Assembly: GCA_947476065.1 (NCBI GenBank)
Contig: CANJPG010000004.1
Location: forward strand, 1 to 64,000
DNA length: 64,000 nt
Source of the DNA: Fidelibacterota bacterium
Lineage (GTDB): Bacteria; Pseudomonadota; Alphaproteobacteria; Rhodospirillales; Rhodospirillaceae
Reading direction: 5' to 3'
Below, piece by piece: positions 54,749-63,755 of the stretch. The translations under genes were made by a program, and so were the position numbers. The stretch's first letter is position 1. Every line of letters starts with the position of its first letter. The notes beneath the pieces were generated by a model. That model was not told the origin of the DNA. It made no database searches and saw only the letters and a program-made list of their open reading frames with translations.

Positions 54749-56613
54749 GACTCATCACCGCCCTATGGTTTGTGCTGGCGGTGGCTTGCGACGCCCGGGC
54801 GCAAACGGCGCCCAGCCTGACCGTCGCCGATGTCGACAAAATTATCGGCCAAGCTCTCGGTGAAGCTGCGGCGCGCGGTACAAATAATGGCGCCATCGCC
54901 GTGGTCGACCGCGTCGGCAACGTGCTGGGTGTCTATGCGCCGAACCCCGCGAATATTCCGCTGCTGACCATCACGTCAGGCCGCGGCATACCGGCGAACA
55001 ACGGCCTCGAGGCTGTGAACATCCTGCCCGCGACCTACGGCGCCTTGGCCAAGGCAATCACCGGCGCATACCTGTCGTCGTCGGGCAACGCCTTCACTAC
55101 CCGCACCGCCAGCCAGATCGTGCAGGAACATTTTAACCCCGGCGAAAAAAACACGCCCAGCGGGCCGTTGTTCGGTGTGCAATTCAGCCAGCTGCCGTGC
55201 TCCGACCTCGCACGCTTTGGTGAAGCCCCGGGTATCGGCCCGCGCCGCTCGCCGCTGGGCCTTTCGGCCGACCCTGGCGGTGTACCGCTGTATAAAGACG
55301 GCCAGGTCGTGGGCGGCGTCGGCGTGCTGTTCGACGGCGTCTATGGGCTTGATCTCAAGATCGAGGACTACGATCAGAACCTCGACGAATTGATTGCCGT
55401 CGCGGCGCAGCAGGGCTTCGAGCCGCCCGCCGACATCGCCAGCCGCATCACCGCCGACGGCAAATTCCTCACTTACGCCGATGTCGACAAACGCGACCTT
55501 AAGTCAACGGCCGCCGTGGCGGTCAACCCCGCGAACTACGTCGCCGTCGCCGGTTATACGCCGGCAGGGCGCCGCGCCGGCGCGGCCTTTGGCACAGTTG
55601 GCGCCGGCCTACGCCCCGAAGGCCGCGTCGAATATCCGGCAGTGGACGCCTGGGTGCTCGACGACGGGTTGGGTAACAACCGCTATGCGCCGCGCAATGG
55701 GCTTGCGCCAGCCGCAGCCAATGGCGGGCTTGCCGCCGCTGAAGTGCGCACGATTGTCTCCGAAGCGCTGAAGGTCGCCTTCGCCGCCCGCGCGCAGATC
55801 CGCAGGCCTCTGGGCAGTTATGCCCAAGTCACCGTATCGGTGGTCGATGCCGAGTCCAATATTCTCGCCGTCGCGCGCACTCCCGATGCGCCGGTCTTCG
55901 GAACCGACGTCTCGCTGCAGAAAGCGCGCACCGCCGTCTTTGCTTCACGGCCGACGACCACCTCCGAACTGCGCGCCGTGCCTGCCGTGACGTTGATCCC
56001 AGGCACGCTCTCGACACCGCCCCTCGCGTCCTACGTCGATGCCGCCCAGGCCTTGTTGGGGCCGACGGCGTTCGCGGACGGCGTGGCTTTCAGCGACCGC
56101 GCCATAGGCCTCCTCGCCCGCCCCTTCTATCCCGACGGCATCGAGAAGCAGCCCCCCGGCCCGTTGAGCAAACCCTACGCGGTGTGGAGCCCCTTCAACG
56201 ACGGCCTGCAGCTCGATCTCGTGCTGCCCGATATCGTCGCGCGCCTCGACGGCAGCCCGCCGCCGCCGCAAGGCTGCACCGCCCTGCCCCGTTCAGCGGC
56301 TGCCGGGCCCGGGCCGGGTCCGACGCGGCTTGCCAACGGCTTGCAGATTTTCCCCGGCGGCGTGCCGATCTATCGCGGCAGCACGCTCATTGGCGGCGTT
56401 GGGGTTTCGGGTGACGGCGTCGACCAGGACGACATGATCTCGTTCCTGGGCCTCCACAATGCCGGCCTCGCGCTGAACTCAGGCGTTGGCCACGCGCCGA
56501 AGGAACGCCGTGCCGACACATTGGATGCCGCAGGCTTAAATCCGCGTTACGTGCAGTGTCCCTTTACACCGTTCAATACATCGCGGGAGCAGAACGTATG
56601 CTCCGGCAAATAA
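54745..56613 (+). CDS. Tandem GlcG/HbpS-type domain protein, secreted
   Basis: A 622-residue protein with a signal peptide (VLAVACDARAQ). Two GlcG/HbpS-like domains are visible, each with the AxAVVDRxGNVLGVY- or VTVSVVDAESNILAVAR-type strand and a late GGVPLYKDGQVVGGVGV / GGVPIYRGSTLIGGVGV segment; they are at about 30-200 and 340-590. Such domains bind heme or cofactors and can sense redox. Cys residues are few (LPCSDL, QGCTAL, VQCPF, NVCSGK). It overlaps its neighbours by 4 and 16 bases. A heme-handling role in cytochrome maturation or sensing is inference. Confidence 0.75.
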   Translation: MRLITALWFVLAVACDARAQTAPSLTVADVDKIIGQALGEAAARGTNNGAIAVVDRVGNVLGVYAPNPANIPLLTITSGRGIPANNGLEAVNILPATYGALAKAITGAYLSSSGNAFTTRTASQIVQEHFNPGEKNTPSGPLFGVQFSQLPCSDLARFGEAPGIGPRRSPLGLSADPGGVPLYKDGQVVGGVGVLFDGVYGLDLKIEDYDQNLDELIAVAAQQGFEPPADIASRITADGKFLTYADVDKRDLKSTAAVAVNPANYVAVAGYTPAGRRAGAAFGTVGAGLRPEGRVEYPAVDAWVLDDGLGNNRYAPRNGLAPAAANGGLAAAEVRTIVSEALKVAFAARAQIRRPLGSYAQVTVSVVDAESNILAVARTPDAPVFGTDVSLQKARTAVFASRPTTTSELRAVPAVTLIPGTLSTPPLASYVDAAQALLGPTAFADGVAFSDRAIGLLARPFYPDGIEKQPPGPLSKPYAVWSPFNDGLQLDLVLPDIVARLDGSPPPPQGCTALPRSAAAGPGPGPTRLANGLQIFPGGVPIYRGSTLIGGVGVSGDGVDQDDMISFLGLHNAGLALNSGVGHAPKERRADTLDAAGLNPRYVQCPFTPFNTSREQNVCSGK

Positions 56614-58337
56614 CCGCGGCGCTTGTTCTTGCCATATGCGCGGGAAACGCCGTCCAGGCCCAGGAGGAGCCGCCGCGCCGGCGTCCCGGCGCCGAGCAGG
56701 CTCCCGACCTTCCGCCCATCGACCCCACTGCGGTTTCACCGCCGCTGCGCGATGTGCCGCGAGAGAGCCTGCCGATCCCCGACCGCTGGCGGCTCGTCGA
56801 TGCAGTCGGCGTGAAGACCAACTGGTGGGACCCCTATAACCAGAACGCCCTGAAGGCCGACCGTCCGCTGTTCTACGACTGGTTCATCAATGTCGGCGTG
56901 GTTTCTGATACGGTTTATGAACTGCGCGGCTTGCCGGTCCCCGTAGGGCCTCAAGGCGCAGGACCCAGCAGCGTCGATATCTTCGGCCAGATCAGCCAGA
57001 ACATTTTCGTGCAAAGTCTGATCCCATCACTGTCGCTCATCAAGGGCGACACCGCGTTTCGCCCGCCGGACTATGAAATTCGCCTGACGCCGGTGATCAA
57101 TTACAACCGTGTCGCGGTCAAAGAAAACCGCCTGCTGAATATCAACCCCCTGGCCAGAAATGTCCGCGACGACGCTCATATCGCGTTGCAGGAGGCGTTC
57201 CTCGACTACCACCTGCGCAACGTCTCTGACCGGTTCGATTTTGACTCCCTGCGGGTCGGCATTCAGCCGGTCAATCTCGATTTCCGCGGCTTTCTGTTTC
57301 TTGATCAGCAGCTCGGCGTGCGGTTCTTCGGCAACCGCGACAATAACCACATCCAATACAATCTCGGCTGGATGCGCCGGCTGGAGAAGGACACCAACTC
57401 GGGCCTTAACGACCTCGGCAAACGCCTCCGCGATGACGACGTCTTCTTCGCCAATCTCTATTGGCAGGACCTGCTGGTCGCGGGCTTCACCACTCAGTTT
57501 GTCGTCGCCTATAACCGCAACCGTGAAGGCAACGACGCACCCTTTTATAATGAAAACGGATTCCTCGAGCGGCCGGCGTCGCTCGGGTACGAACGCCCGC
57601 TCGACTATGACGTGGTCTATCTCGGCCTTAATGGCGATGGTCATCTTGGCCCGGTAAATCTCACGCACTCATTCTACGGCGCCTTCGGCAACATCAGCGC
57701 CAACCCGTTCACGTCGCGCACGCGCGCGGAGCCTGCGAAAATCCGCGCTTTCTTCGGCGCTGTTGAACCTTCCTTGGACTTCGATTGGATCCGCCTGCGC
57801 GGCCAAGCCCTTTATGCCTCCGGCGACGGTGATGCCTTCGACAACACCGCCGGCGGCTTCGATGCCATTTTCGAGAACCCGCAATTCGCCGGGGCCGAGA
57901 CCAGTTATTGGATCCGCCAGCCGGTACCTCTGATCGGCGGCGGCGGCGTGGCGCTGTCGGCGCGCAACGGGGTGCTCAACAGCCTGCGGACTTCCAAGGA
58001 ACAGGGGCAACCCAACTTCGTCAGCCCCGGCACGATGCTTCTGGGCGCCGGCGCGGACTTCGACTTGCTGCCGGAACTGCGGGTATCCGCTAACGTCGAT
58101 CATCTATGGTTCGCCGAGAAGGCCGTGGTCGAAGTGCTGCGCAACCAGCCGCTGGAATCAAAATCCATTGGTTGGGATACGTCGCTCTCGGCGATCTATC
58201 GGCCCACCTTTATTCAGAACGTCGCCTTCCGCGCCTCGGGTGCGACGCTGTTCGGTGGTAAAGCTTTCGATGCGTTGTTTAATACGGACGGCAAGACGTT
58301 CTACTCAGTGCTGCTCAACCTGATCCTGACCTATTGA
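56598..58337 (+). CDS. Predicted outer-membrane beta-barrel of the multiheme cluster
   Basis: About 579 residues with a signal peptide (ending GNAVQAQEE) and a Pro-rich start (PPRRRPGAEQAPDLPP). The rest is rich in alternating amphipathic strands and ends in TFYSVLLNLILTY, an aromatic-terminated last strand typical of outer-membrane barrels. It lacks the CxxC of MtrB and I do not recognise a named family. The start ATG 56598 has GGGAG upstream and lies inside the preceding gene. Placed between two ten-heme cytochromes, it is the best candidate for the porin sheath of an electron conduit. Confidence 0.7.
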   Translation: MLRQITAALVLAICAGNAVQAQEEPPRRRPGAEQAPDLPPIDPTAVSPPLRDVPRESLPIPDRWRLVDAVGVKTNWWDPYNQNALKADRPLFYDWFINVGVVSDTVYELRGLPVPVGPQGAGPSSVDIFGQISQNIFVQSLIPSLSLIKGDTAFRPPDYEIRLTPVINYNRVAVKENRLLNINPLARNVRDDAHIALQEAFLDYHLRNVSDRFDFDSLRVGIQPVNLDFRGFLFLDQQLGVRFFGNRDNNHIQYNLGWMRRLEKDTNSGLNDLGKRLRDDDVFFANLYWQDLLVAGFTTQFVVAYNRNREGNDAPFYNENGFLERPASLGYERPLDYDVVYLGLNGDGHLGPVNLTHSFYGAFGNISANPFTSRTRAEPAKIRAFFGAVEPSLDFDWIRLRGQALYASGDGDAFDNTAGGFDAIFENPQFAGAETSYWIRQPVPLIGGGGVALSARNGVLNSLRTSKEQGQPNFVSPGTMLLGAGADFDLLPELRVSANVDHLWFAEKAVVEVLRNQPLESKSIGWDTSLSAIYRPTFIQNVAFRASGATLFGGKAFDALFNTDGKTFYSVLLNLILTY

Positions 58338-58341
58338 CCAG

Positions 58342-61300
58342 ATGATCAAGAAACTCGCATTAGCGCTAGGATTGGCGGTGCTGGCTGGAGCCAGTGCCCA
58401 CGCCGCTGGCCATGGTGAAACCGCGCGGCACATCACCTATCCATTTTACCCCGCTTCGCCGCGCCAGCAAAGTCAGGAGGAAGCCGATGCCAAAAGCGCC
58501 GGTTGCCTGTCCTGCCACAGCGCCACCGATATGCCGAGTATGCATGCCAATCCGGCGATCATTCTCGGTTGCACCGACTGCCACGGCGGCGATCCGAAAG
58601 TCGCCTTACCCGCAAGCACAGCCAAAGACACGCATGGCTACCGCGCGACCCTCGACAAAGCGCATGTACAGCCGCTGTTCCCCGAGAGCTGGCACTATCC
58701 GAAAAGCGCCAATCCGGAACGCAGCTACACGCTGCTCAACCGCGAGAGCCCGGAATTCGTCCGTTTCATCAATCCGTCCGACTACCGCGTGGCGCGCGAA
58801 AGCTGTGGCGCCTGCCACATGGAGGAAATCCAGGCGACCGAGCGCAGCCTGATGTCCACAGGTGCCATGCTGTGGGGCGGGGCCACCTATAACAACGGAA
58901 TCTTGCCCTTCAAGAATTATATTCTGGGCGAGGCCTACACGCGTGAAGGCGAAAGCGCCTTCATTAAGAGCCCCGGCAGGATCGAGCCGTGGATGACGCA
59001 GAAGCGCGGCATCCTGCCTGGCCTCTATCCCCTGCCCTCGTGGGAAACCACGCCGCCCTCCGACGTCTTCCGCGTCTTTGAACGCGGCGGGCGCAACATC
59101 GGCACACAGTTTCCGGAAATCGGTCTTCCCAACATTCAGACCTTGCTTGGCAACATTTCGCGGCTGGAGGAACCGGGCCGCCCCGACATCCGGCAAAGCA
59201 ACCGCGGGCCCGGCACAGGTTTGCGCATCGCCGTGCCCAGCATCAATATCCACAAGTCGCGGCTGAACGATCCCTACACCTGGTTCATCGGCACCAACGA
59301 CCAGCCAGGCGACTATAGGCACTCAGGCTGCGCATCGTGCCACGTGATCTACGCCAACGACCGCGACAAGGACCATAGCGGTCCCTACGCCCAGTTCGGC
59401 AACATGGGCATGACTCAGACCAAGGACCCAACGATCCCGAAGAACGAGCCCGGCCATCCGCTCACCCACGGCTTCACGCGTGCCATCCCCACCAGCCAGT
59501 GCATGGTTTGTCACATGCACCAGCCCAACATCTTCCTGAACTCGATGCTGGGCTACACCATGTGGGACTACGAGTCCGATGCGCCAGCCATGTGGCCCGA
59601 GAAGCAGCGATATCCCTCGGCCGAGGAGATGCACCAGACCCTCGAGCGCAATCCCGAGGAGGCCGCCGTGCGCGGCAAATGGGCGGACCTCGCGTTCCTC
59701 AAGGACGTGAGCAAACTGAACCCGACACTGAAGGACACGCAATTCGCCGACTACCACGGCCACGGCTGGAACTTCCGCGCCATCTTCAAGCGCGACCGCA
59801 AAGGCAACCTGCTCGACAAAACGGGCCAGAAGGTCGCCAACGACGATCCGCACAAATTCGACAAAGCCGTGCATATGAAGTCGATTCACGTCGAACTGGG
59901 AATGCAGTGCGTCGATTGCCATTTCGGCCAAGACGCCCACGGCAACGGCTATATCCAAGGCGAAGTCGCCAATGCCATCGAGATCCGCTGCGTCGATTGT
60001 CACGGCGATGCCGATAAGTACCCCACTTTGCGTACGTCCGGTCCGGCGGCGCGTGCAGGCGGTTCCGACCTTTCCACGCTACGTGTTCAAGATGGCCGCA
60101 AGCGGTTTGAATGGAAAGGCACCGAGTGCGACCGTCCGGTCACGCAAAACCGCGACTGCAAGCTGTTCCAGCGCTCGGCGGTCGATCCCAAACTCGAATG
60201 GGACGTCAGCCTCGTCAAGGACAGCATCAACCCCGACAACGCCCGCTACAACGCCAAGGCCGCGCGGGCGAAACTGATGAGCGCCAACGTCAATCAGAAG
60301 TGGGGTCCGGGTGTCGCGCCCGAGAACCGCGCCCACAAAAGCAGCGAGATGGAGTGCTACACCTGCCATCTGTCGTGGACCACCGCCTGCGCCGGCTGCC
60401 ATCTGCCGATCCAGGCCAACTGGAAAACCGAACGCCACCACTTCGAAGGCGGCGAGAGCCGCAACTTCGCGACTTACAACCCGCAGGTGGCGCGCGACGA
60501 CATGTTCCAGCTGGGCATCCACCAGACCACCAAGGGCAACACCATCGCCCCCGTGCGCTCGACGTCGGCGCTAATCCTGTCATCGACCAACATTAACCGC
60601 GAAAAACTCTACATCCAGCAGCCACCCATCGCGGCCTCGGGCTATTCAAGCCAGGCCTTCGCGCCCCACTACCCCCACACCGAACGCAAGGAAGAGACCA
60701 AGACCTGCACCGATTGCCATGTCTCGCAGGCCAAGGACAACAATGCCATCATGGCGCAGCTCCTGTTGCAGGGAACCAATTTCGTCAATTTCGTCGGCTA
60801 CAACGCCTGGGTCGGCGGAAAGGGCGGCATCGAAGCGGTGAACGTCACCGAGTGGGATGAACCGCAGGCGGTCATCGGCAGCTACCTGCAGCGTTACGCC
60901 TACCCCGACTGGTACAGGCAGCACCAAGACCGCGGCCGCAAGCTGAAGGAAAGCCACACCCACAGCGGCGGCGAAGCCAACTGCCTGCAGCTGCGCGGCG
61001 AATACCTGTTCGTCGCCGAAGGCACCGACGGTATGCAGGCCTACGATGTCGCCTCTATCGCCAACAAGGGGGTCTCCCAGCGCATCATCACCGCCCCCTT
61101 CTCGCCGCTTGGCCACGATACGCGCGTCGCCAGCAAGAACGCCACCTGCGTGGCGCTGCCCACCAATCAGCCGATCGCGCCGACGCGCATGAATGAAAGC
61201 GAAGAGAAAAAGAAGCTGATGCAGGAGGACAATCAGGAACAGCCGATCCACCCGCTGTATTCCTACGCCTTCGTCACCGATGCGGTGGAAGGCCTGATTG

Positions 61301-62181
61301 CCATCAACGTCGATACCCTGGCCGACGGCGAGCCGCGCAATAACTTCCTGAAACGCGCCATGGCCTGGAATGAGGGCGGCGTGCTCACCGGCGCCCGCCA
61401 TATCACCATCGCCGGCACCATTTTTTACATCGCGACAGATGCCGGCATTGTAATGCTCGACATGGACGATCCGCTGAAACCCAAGCTCATCACCACTCTG
61501 CCCTTCGACGGCGCCCGAGCCACCGCCGTGCAGTTCCGCTACCTCTACGTCACCGATAAAAATGGCCTGCACACCGTAGATGTCACCGATCCGCGCAAGC
61601 CTGTGAGCGTGATGGGCGCCGACATTGCTTTGGGTGATGCGCACAAAATCTATCTGGCCCGCACATTTGCCTATGTCGCCGCCGGCAAGGACGGACTGGC
61701 CATCGTCGATATTGAAAAATCCGAGAAACCGAAGCTCTTCCAGATGTTCACCGGCGATGGGAAGATCACGGATGCGCGTGACGTCATCGTCGGCACGACC
61801 AACGCATCGCTGTTTGCCTACGTCGCCGATGGCGCGAACGGCCTGAAGGTCGTGCAGCTGACCTCACCCGAGCGCCAGCCCAACTTCTACGGCTTCAGCC
61901 CCGACCCCAACCCCGAGGTCATCGCCTGGTGGCCGACAAGGTGGCCGGCCTTGGCGTTGTCGAAGGGCCTGGACCGCGACCGCGCCGTCGACGAAACCGG
62001 CCACCAGATCGCCGTCTTCGGGCGCCTGGGCTCACGCCCGATGACGCTGACGGAACAGCAGATCCTTTATATGAAGGACGGCAAAGTCTGGGGCGTGACG
62101 GACGACGTGACCATGGCCGACTTCGTGCGCGGCGAAGTCAAACGCAAATTGGAATTCGAACGGCCCGCGGCGAGGGAGTGA
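58342..62181 (+). CDS. Ten-heme cytochrome c with C-terminal LVIVD-type repeats
   Basis: A 1279-residue exported protein with signal peptide (LAGASAHAAG; no lipobox seen). Residues 1-830 hold ten CxxCH motifs: CLSCH, CTDCH, CGACH, CASCH, CMVCH, CVDCH, CVDCH, CYTCH, CAGCH and CTDCH. Residues about 880-1180 hold six LVIVD-like beta-propeller blades (for example YLYVTDKNGLHTVDVTDP and AYVAAGKDGLAIVDI). Such a propeller may bind a partner or substrate at the cell surface. It is the last gene of the cluster, four bases after the barrel gene, and is the likely terminal reductase or oxidase face. The true acceptor is unknown. Confidence 0.88.
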   Translation: MIKKLALALGLAVLAGASAHAAGHGETARHITYPFYPASPRQQSQEEADAKSAGCLSCHSATDMPSMHANPAIILGCTDCHGGDPKVALPASTAKDTHGYRATLDKAHVQPLFPESWHYPKSANPERSYTLLNRESPEFVRFINPSDYRVARESCGACHMEEIQATERSLMSTGAMLWGGATYNNGILPFKNYILGEAYTREGESAFIKSPGRIEPWMTQKRGILPGLYPLPSWETTPPSDVFRVFERGGRNIGTQFPEIGLPNIQTLLGNISRLEEPGRPDIRQSNRGPGTGLRIAVPSINIHKSRLNDPYTWFIGTNDQPGDYRHSGCASCHVIYANDRDKDHSGPYAQFGNMGMTQTKDPTIPKNEPGHPLTHGFTRAIPTSQCMVCHMHQPNIFLNSMLGYTMWDYESDAPAMWPEKQRYPSAEEMHQTLERNPEEAAVRGKWADLAFLKDVSKLNPTLKDTQFADYHGHGWNFRAIFKRDRKGNLLDKTGQKVANDDPHKFDKAVHMKSIHVELGMQCVDCHFGQDAHGNGYIQGEVANAIEIRCVDCHGDADKYPTLRTSGPAARAGGSDLSTLRVQDGRKRFEWKGTECDRPVTQNRDCKLFQRSAVDPKLEWDVSLVKDSINPDNARYNAKAARAKLMSANVNQKWGPGVAPENRAHKSSEMECYTCHLSWTTACAGCHLPIQANWKTERHHFEGGESRNFATYNPQVARDDMFQLGIHQTTKGNTIAPVRSTSALILSSTNINREKLYIQQPPIAASGYSSQAFAPHYPHTERKEETKTCTDCHVSQAKDNNAIMAQLLLQGTNFVNFVGYNAWVGGKGGIEAVNVTEWDEPQAVIGSYLQRYAYPDWYRQHQDRGRKLKESHTHSGGEANCLQLRGEYLFVAEGTDGMQAYDVASIANKGVSQRIITAPFSPLGHDTRVASKNATCVALPTNQPIAPTRMNESEEKKKLMQEDNQEQPIHPLYSYAFVTDAVEGLIAINVDTLADGEPRNNFLKRAMAWNEGGVLTGARHITIAGTIFYIATDAGIVMLDMDDPLKPKLITTLPFDGARATAVQFRYLYVTDKNGLHTVDVTDPRKPVSVMGADIALGDAHKIYLARTFAYVAAGKDGLAIVDIEKSEKPKLFQMFTGDGKITDARDVIVGTTNASLFAYVADGANGLKVVQLTSPERQPNFYGFSPDPNPEVIAWWPTRWPALALSKGLDRDRAVDETGHQIAVFGRLGSRPMTLTEQQILYMKDGKVWGVTDDVTMADFVRGEVKRKLEFERPAARE

Positions 62182-62418
62182 CTATAGCGGTGCGCTGGCA
62201 ACACCCGCGGCCGTCAACCGGCCTTCGATGGTGATCCAGCCGCGTTCCTGGGCGTGCACCAGGGCGGGCCGCAAGTCGGACTGTCTCCAGGGCAGATTGT
62301 TGAAGTGCTGGATGATCGGGTTGGCATCAATCGCCTGATTAGCCTGCAGGCGCAACTCGCGCACAGCGATGCGCAGGATTTCCTTGGCGGCGTCTTCGAG
62401 GCTGGGTCTGTTGTCCAT
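62182..62418 (-). CDS. Small conserved-looking hypothetical protein
   Basis: A 78-residue soluble protein with a mixed helical pattern (EDAAKEILRIAVRELRLQ, HAQERGWITIEG). The C-terminal part (ALVHAQERGWITIEGRLTAAG) looks like a small winged-helix hairpin, but I cannot assign a family. ATG at 62418 is preceded by AAGGACC. It converges on the ten-heme gene with no gap. It lies between the cluster and the MFS gene and has no clear tie to either. Confidence 0.6.
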   Translation of the reverse strand: MDNRPSLEDAAKEILRIAVRELRLQANQAIDANPIIQHFNNLPWRQSDLRPALVHAQERGWITIEGRLTAAGVASAPL

Positions 62419-62486
62419 AAACGGTCCTTCGCTGGACCTGGATCATAGACGAACGACGTCCGTCCGCCTACCCAATAGCGCAGCCC

Positions 62487-63755
62487 CTATGTCTCGATAC
62501 GGGAATGTTTTTTCGTGTCGGGCATGATCGCATAGATCACCAGCGACAGCGCGATGCAGGTACTGACGTACCAATAGAACCACGGCTCGTGCCCCGAAAC
62601 CTTCAGCCACAACGCCACGTATTCGGCGCTGCCGCCGAAAATCGCCACGGTCAGCGCGTACGGCAGACCCACGCCCAGCGCGCGTACGTGGGCCGGAAAC
62701 AGTTCGGCTTTGACGACCGCATTGATCGACGTGTAGCCGCTGACGGCCACAAGCCCCGCCATAATGAGAGCGAAAGCGATCCAGGTGTCCTTGGTGCCGC
62801 CAAGGGCGGTCAGCAACGGCACCGTTCCGAGCGTACCCAACACACCAAAGGCCAGCAGCAGCGGCCGCCGGCCGATACGGTCGGACAAGGCTCCCACCAC
62901 CGGCTGCAGCAGCATGAACACAAACAGCGCCGCAGTGGAGATCAGCGTGGCGTCATCCTTGCTGAAACCCGATGTATTCACCATGAACTTCTGCATGTAG
63001 GTCGTATATGTGTAGAAGGCCACCGTACCGCCCAGAGTAAGGCCGAACACCGTCAGCACAGCGCGCGGATGGCGCAGAAGTTCGCGCAGCGTTCCGCGCT
63101 CTGCCCGCTGCGAGGCGACGGTGAAGGCTTCGGTTTCGGCGATGCCCCGGCGCAGGTAGAACGCCACCAGGGCGCAGGCCGCGCCGATAAAAAACGGAAT
63201 ACGCCATCCCCAGGACGACAGCTGCGCCGGCGTCAGCACAAACTGCTGCAGGATGATGAGCAGCGCCAAGGCGAGCAGCTGCCCCATGATCAGCGTGACG
63301 TACTGGAAGCTGGAGTAGAAGCCGCGGTGCTTTTCCAATGCCATTTCGCTGAGGTATGTGGCGCTGGTGCCGTATTCGCCGCCCACGCTCAAGCCTTGCA
63401 GCAGCCGGGCGAGCAGAAGGATAGCCGGCGCGGCGATGCCGATCTCGGCGTATCCCGGCGTGACCGCGATGACCAGCGAACCCAGGCACATGAAGGTCAC
63501 CGACACGGTGAGTGCGGCCTTGCGGCCATGGCGATCGGCATAGAGCCCCATGAGCCAGCTGCCCGCCGGGCGGGCGAGAAAACCCACGGCAAAGATTGCG
63601 GCGGTATTCAGCAGCTGGGCGGTGAAGTCAGCGTTGGGGAAAAACACCGGCGCGAAATACAAGGACAGCGCCGAATAGATGTACCAGTCGTACCACTCCA
63701 CCAGGTTGCCGATGGATCCGCCGATAATCGACTTCAGGCGGTGAAGAGGCGTCAA
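62487..63755 (-). CDS. MFS transporter, metabolite:H+ symporter type
   Basis: A 422-residue inner-membrane transporter with 12 helices. Typical metabolite:H+ symporter segments are IGNLVEWYDWYIYSALSLYF, FLARPAGSWLMGLYADRHGR, LSVGGEYGTSATYLSEMA and the late LFPAHVRALGVGLPY. This group imports organic acids such as citrate, alpha-ketoglutarate or shikimate; the substrate here is open. The start is probably TTG 63755, overlapping the stop of the upstream gene (TTGA); the longer open frame to 63851 is an artefact of that overlap. Confidence 0.88.
   Translation of the reverse strand: MTPLHRLKSIIGGSIGNLVEWYDWYIYSALSLYFAPVFFPNADFTAQLLNTAAIFAVGFLARPAGSWLMGLYADRHGRKAALTVSVTFMCLGSLVIAVTPGYAEIGIAAPAILLLARLLQGLSVGGEYGTSATYLSEMALEKHRGFYSSFQYVTLIMGQLLALALLIILQQFVLTPAQLSSWGWRIPFFIGAACALVAFYLRRGIAETEAFTVASQRAERGTLRELLRHPRAVLTVFGLTLGGTVAFYTYTTYMQKFMVNTSGFSKDDATLISTAALFVFMLLQPVVGALSDRIGRRPLLLAFGVLGTLGTVPLLTALGGTKDTWIAFALIMAGLVAVSGYTSINAVVKAELFPAHVRALGVGLPYALTVAIFGGSAEYVALWLKVSGHEPWFYWYVSTCIALSLVIYAIMPDTKKHSRIET

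Noticed and set aside
56598-58337. Barrel protein as MtrB/PioB
   Set aside because: It has no N-terminal CxxC and I see no specific MtrB motifs, so only a functional analogy is claimed.
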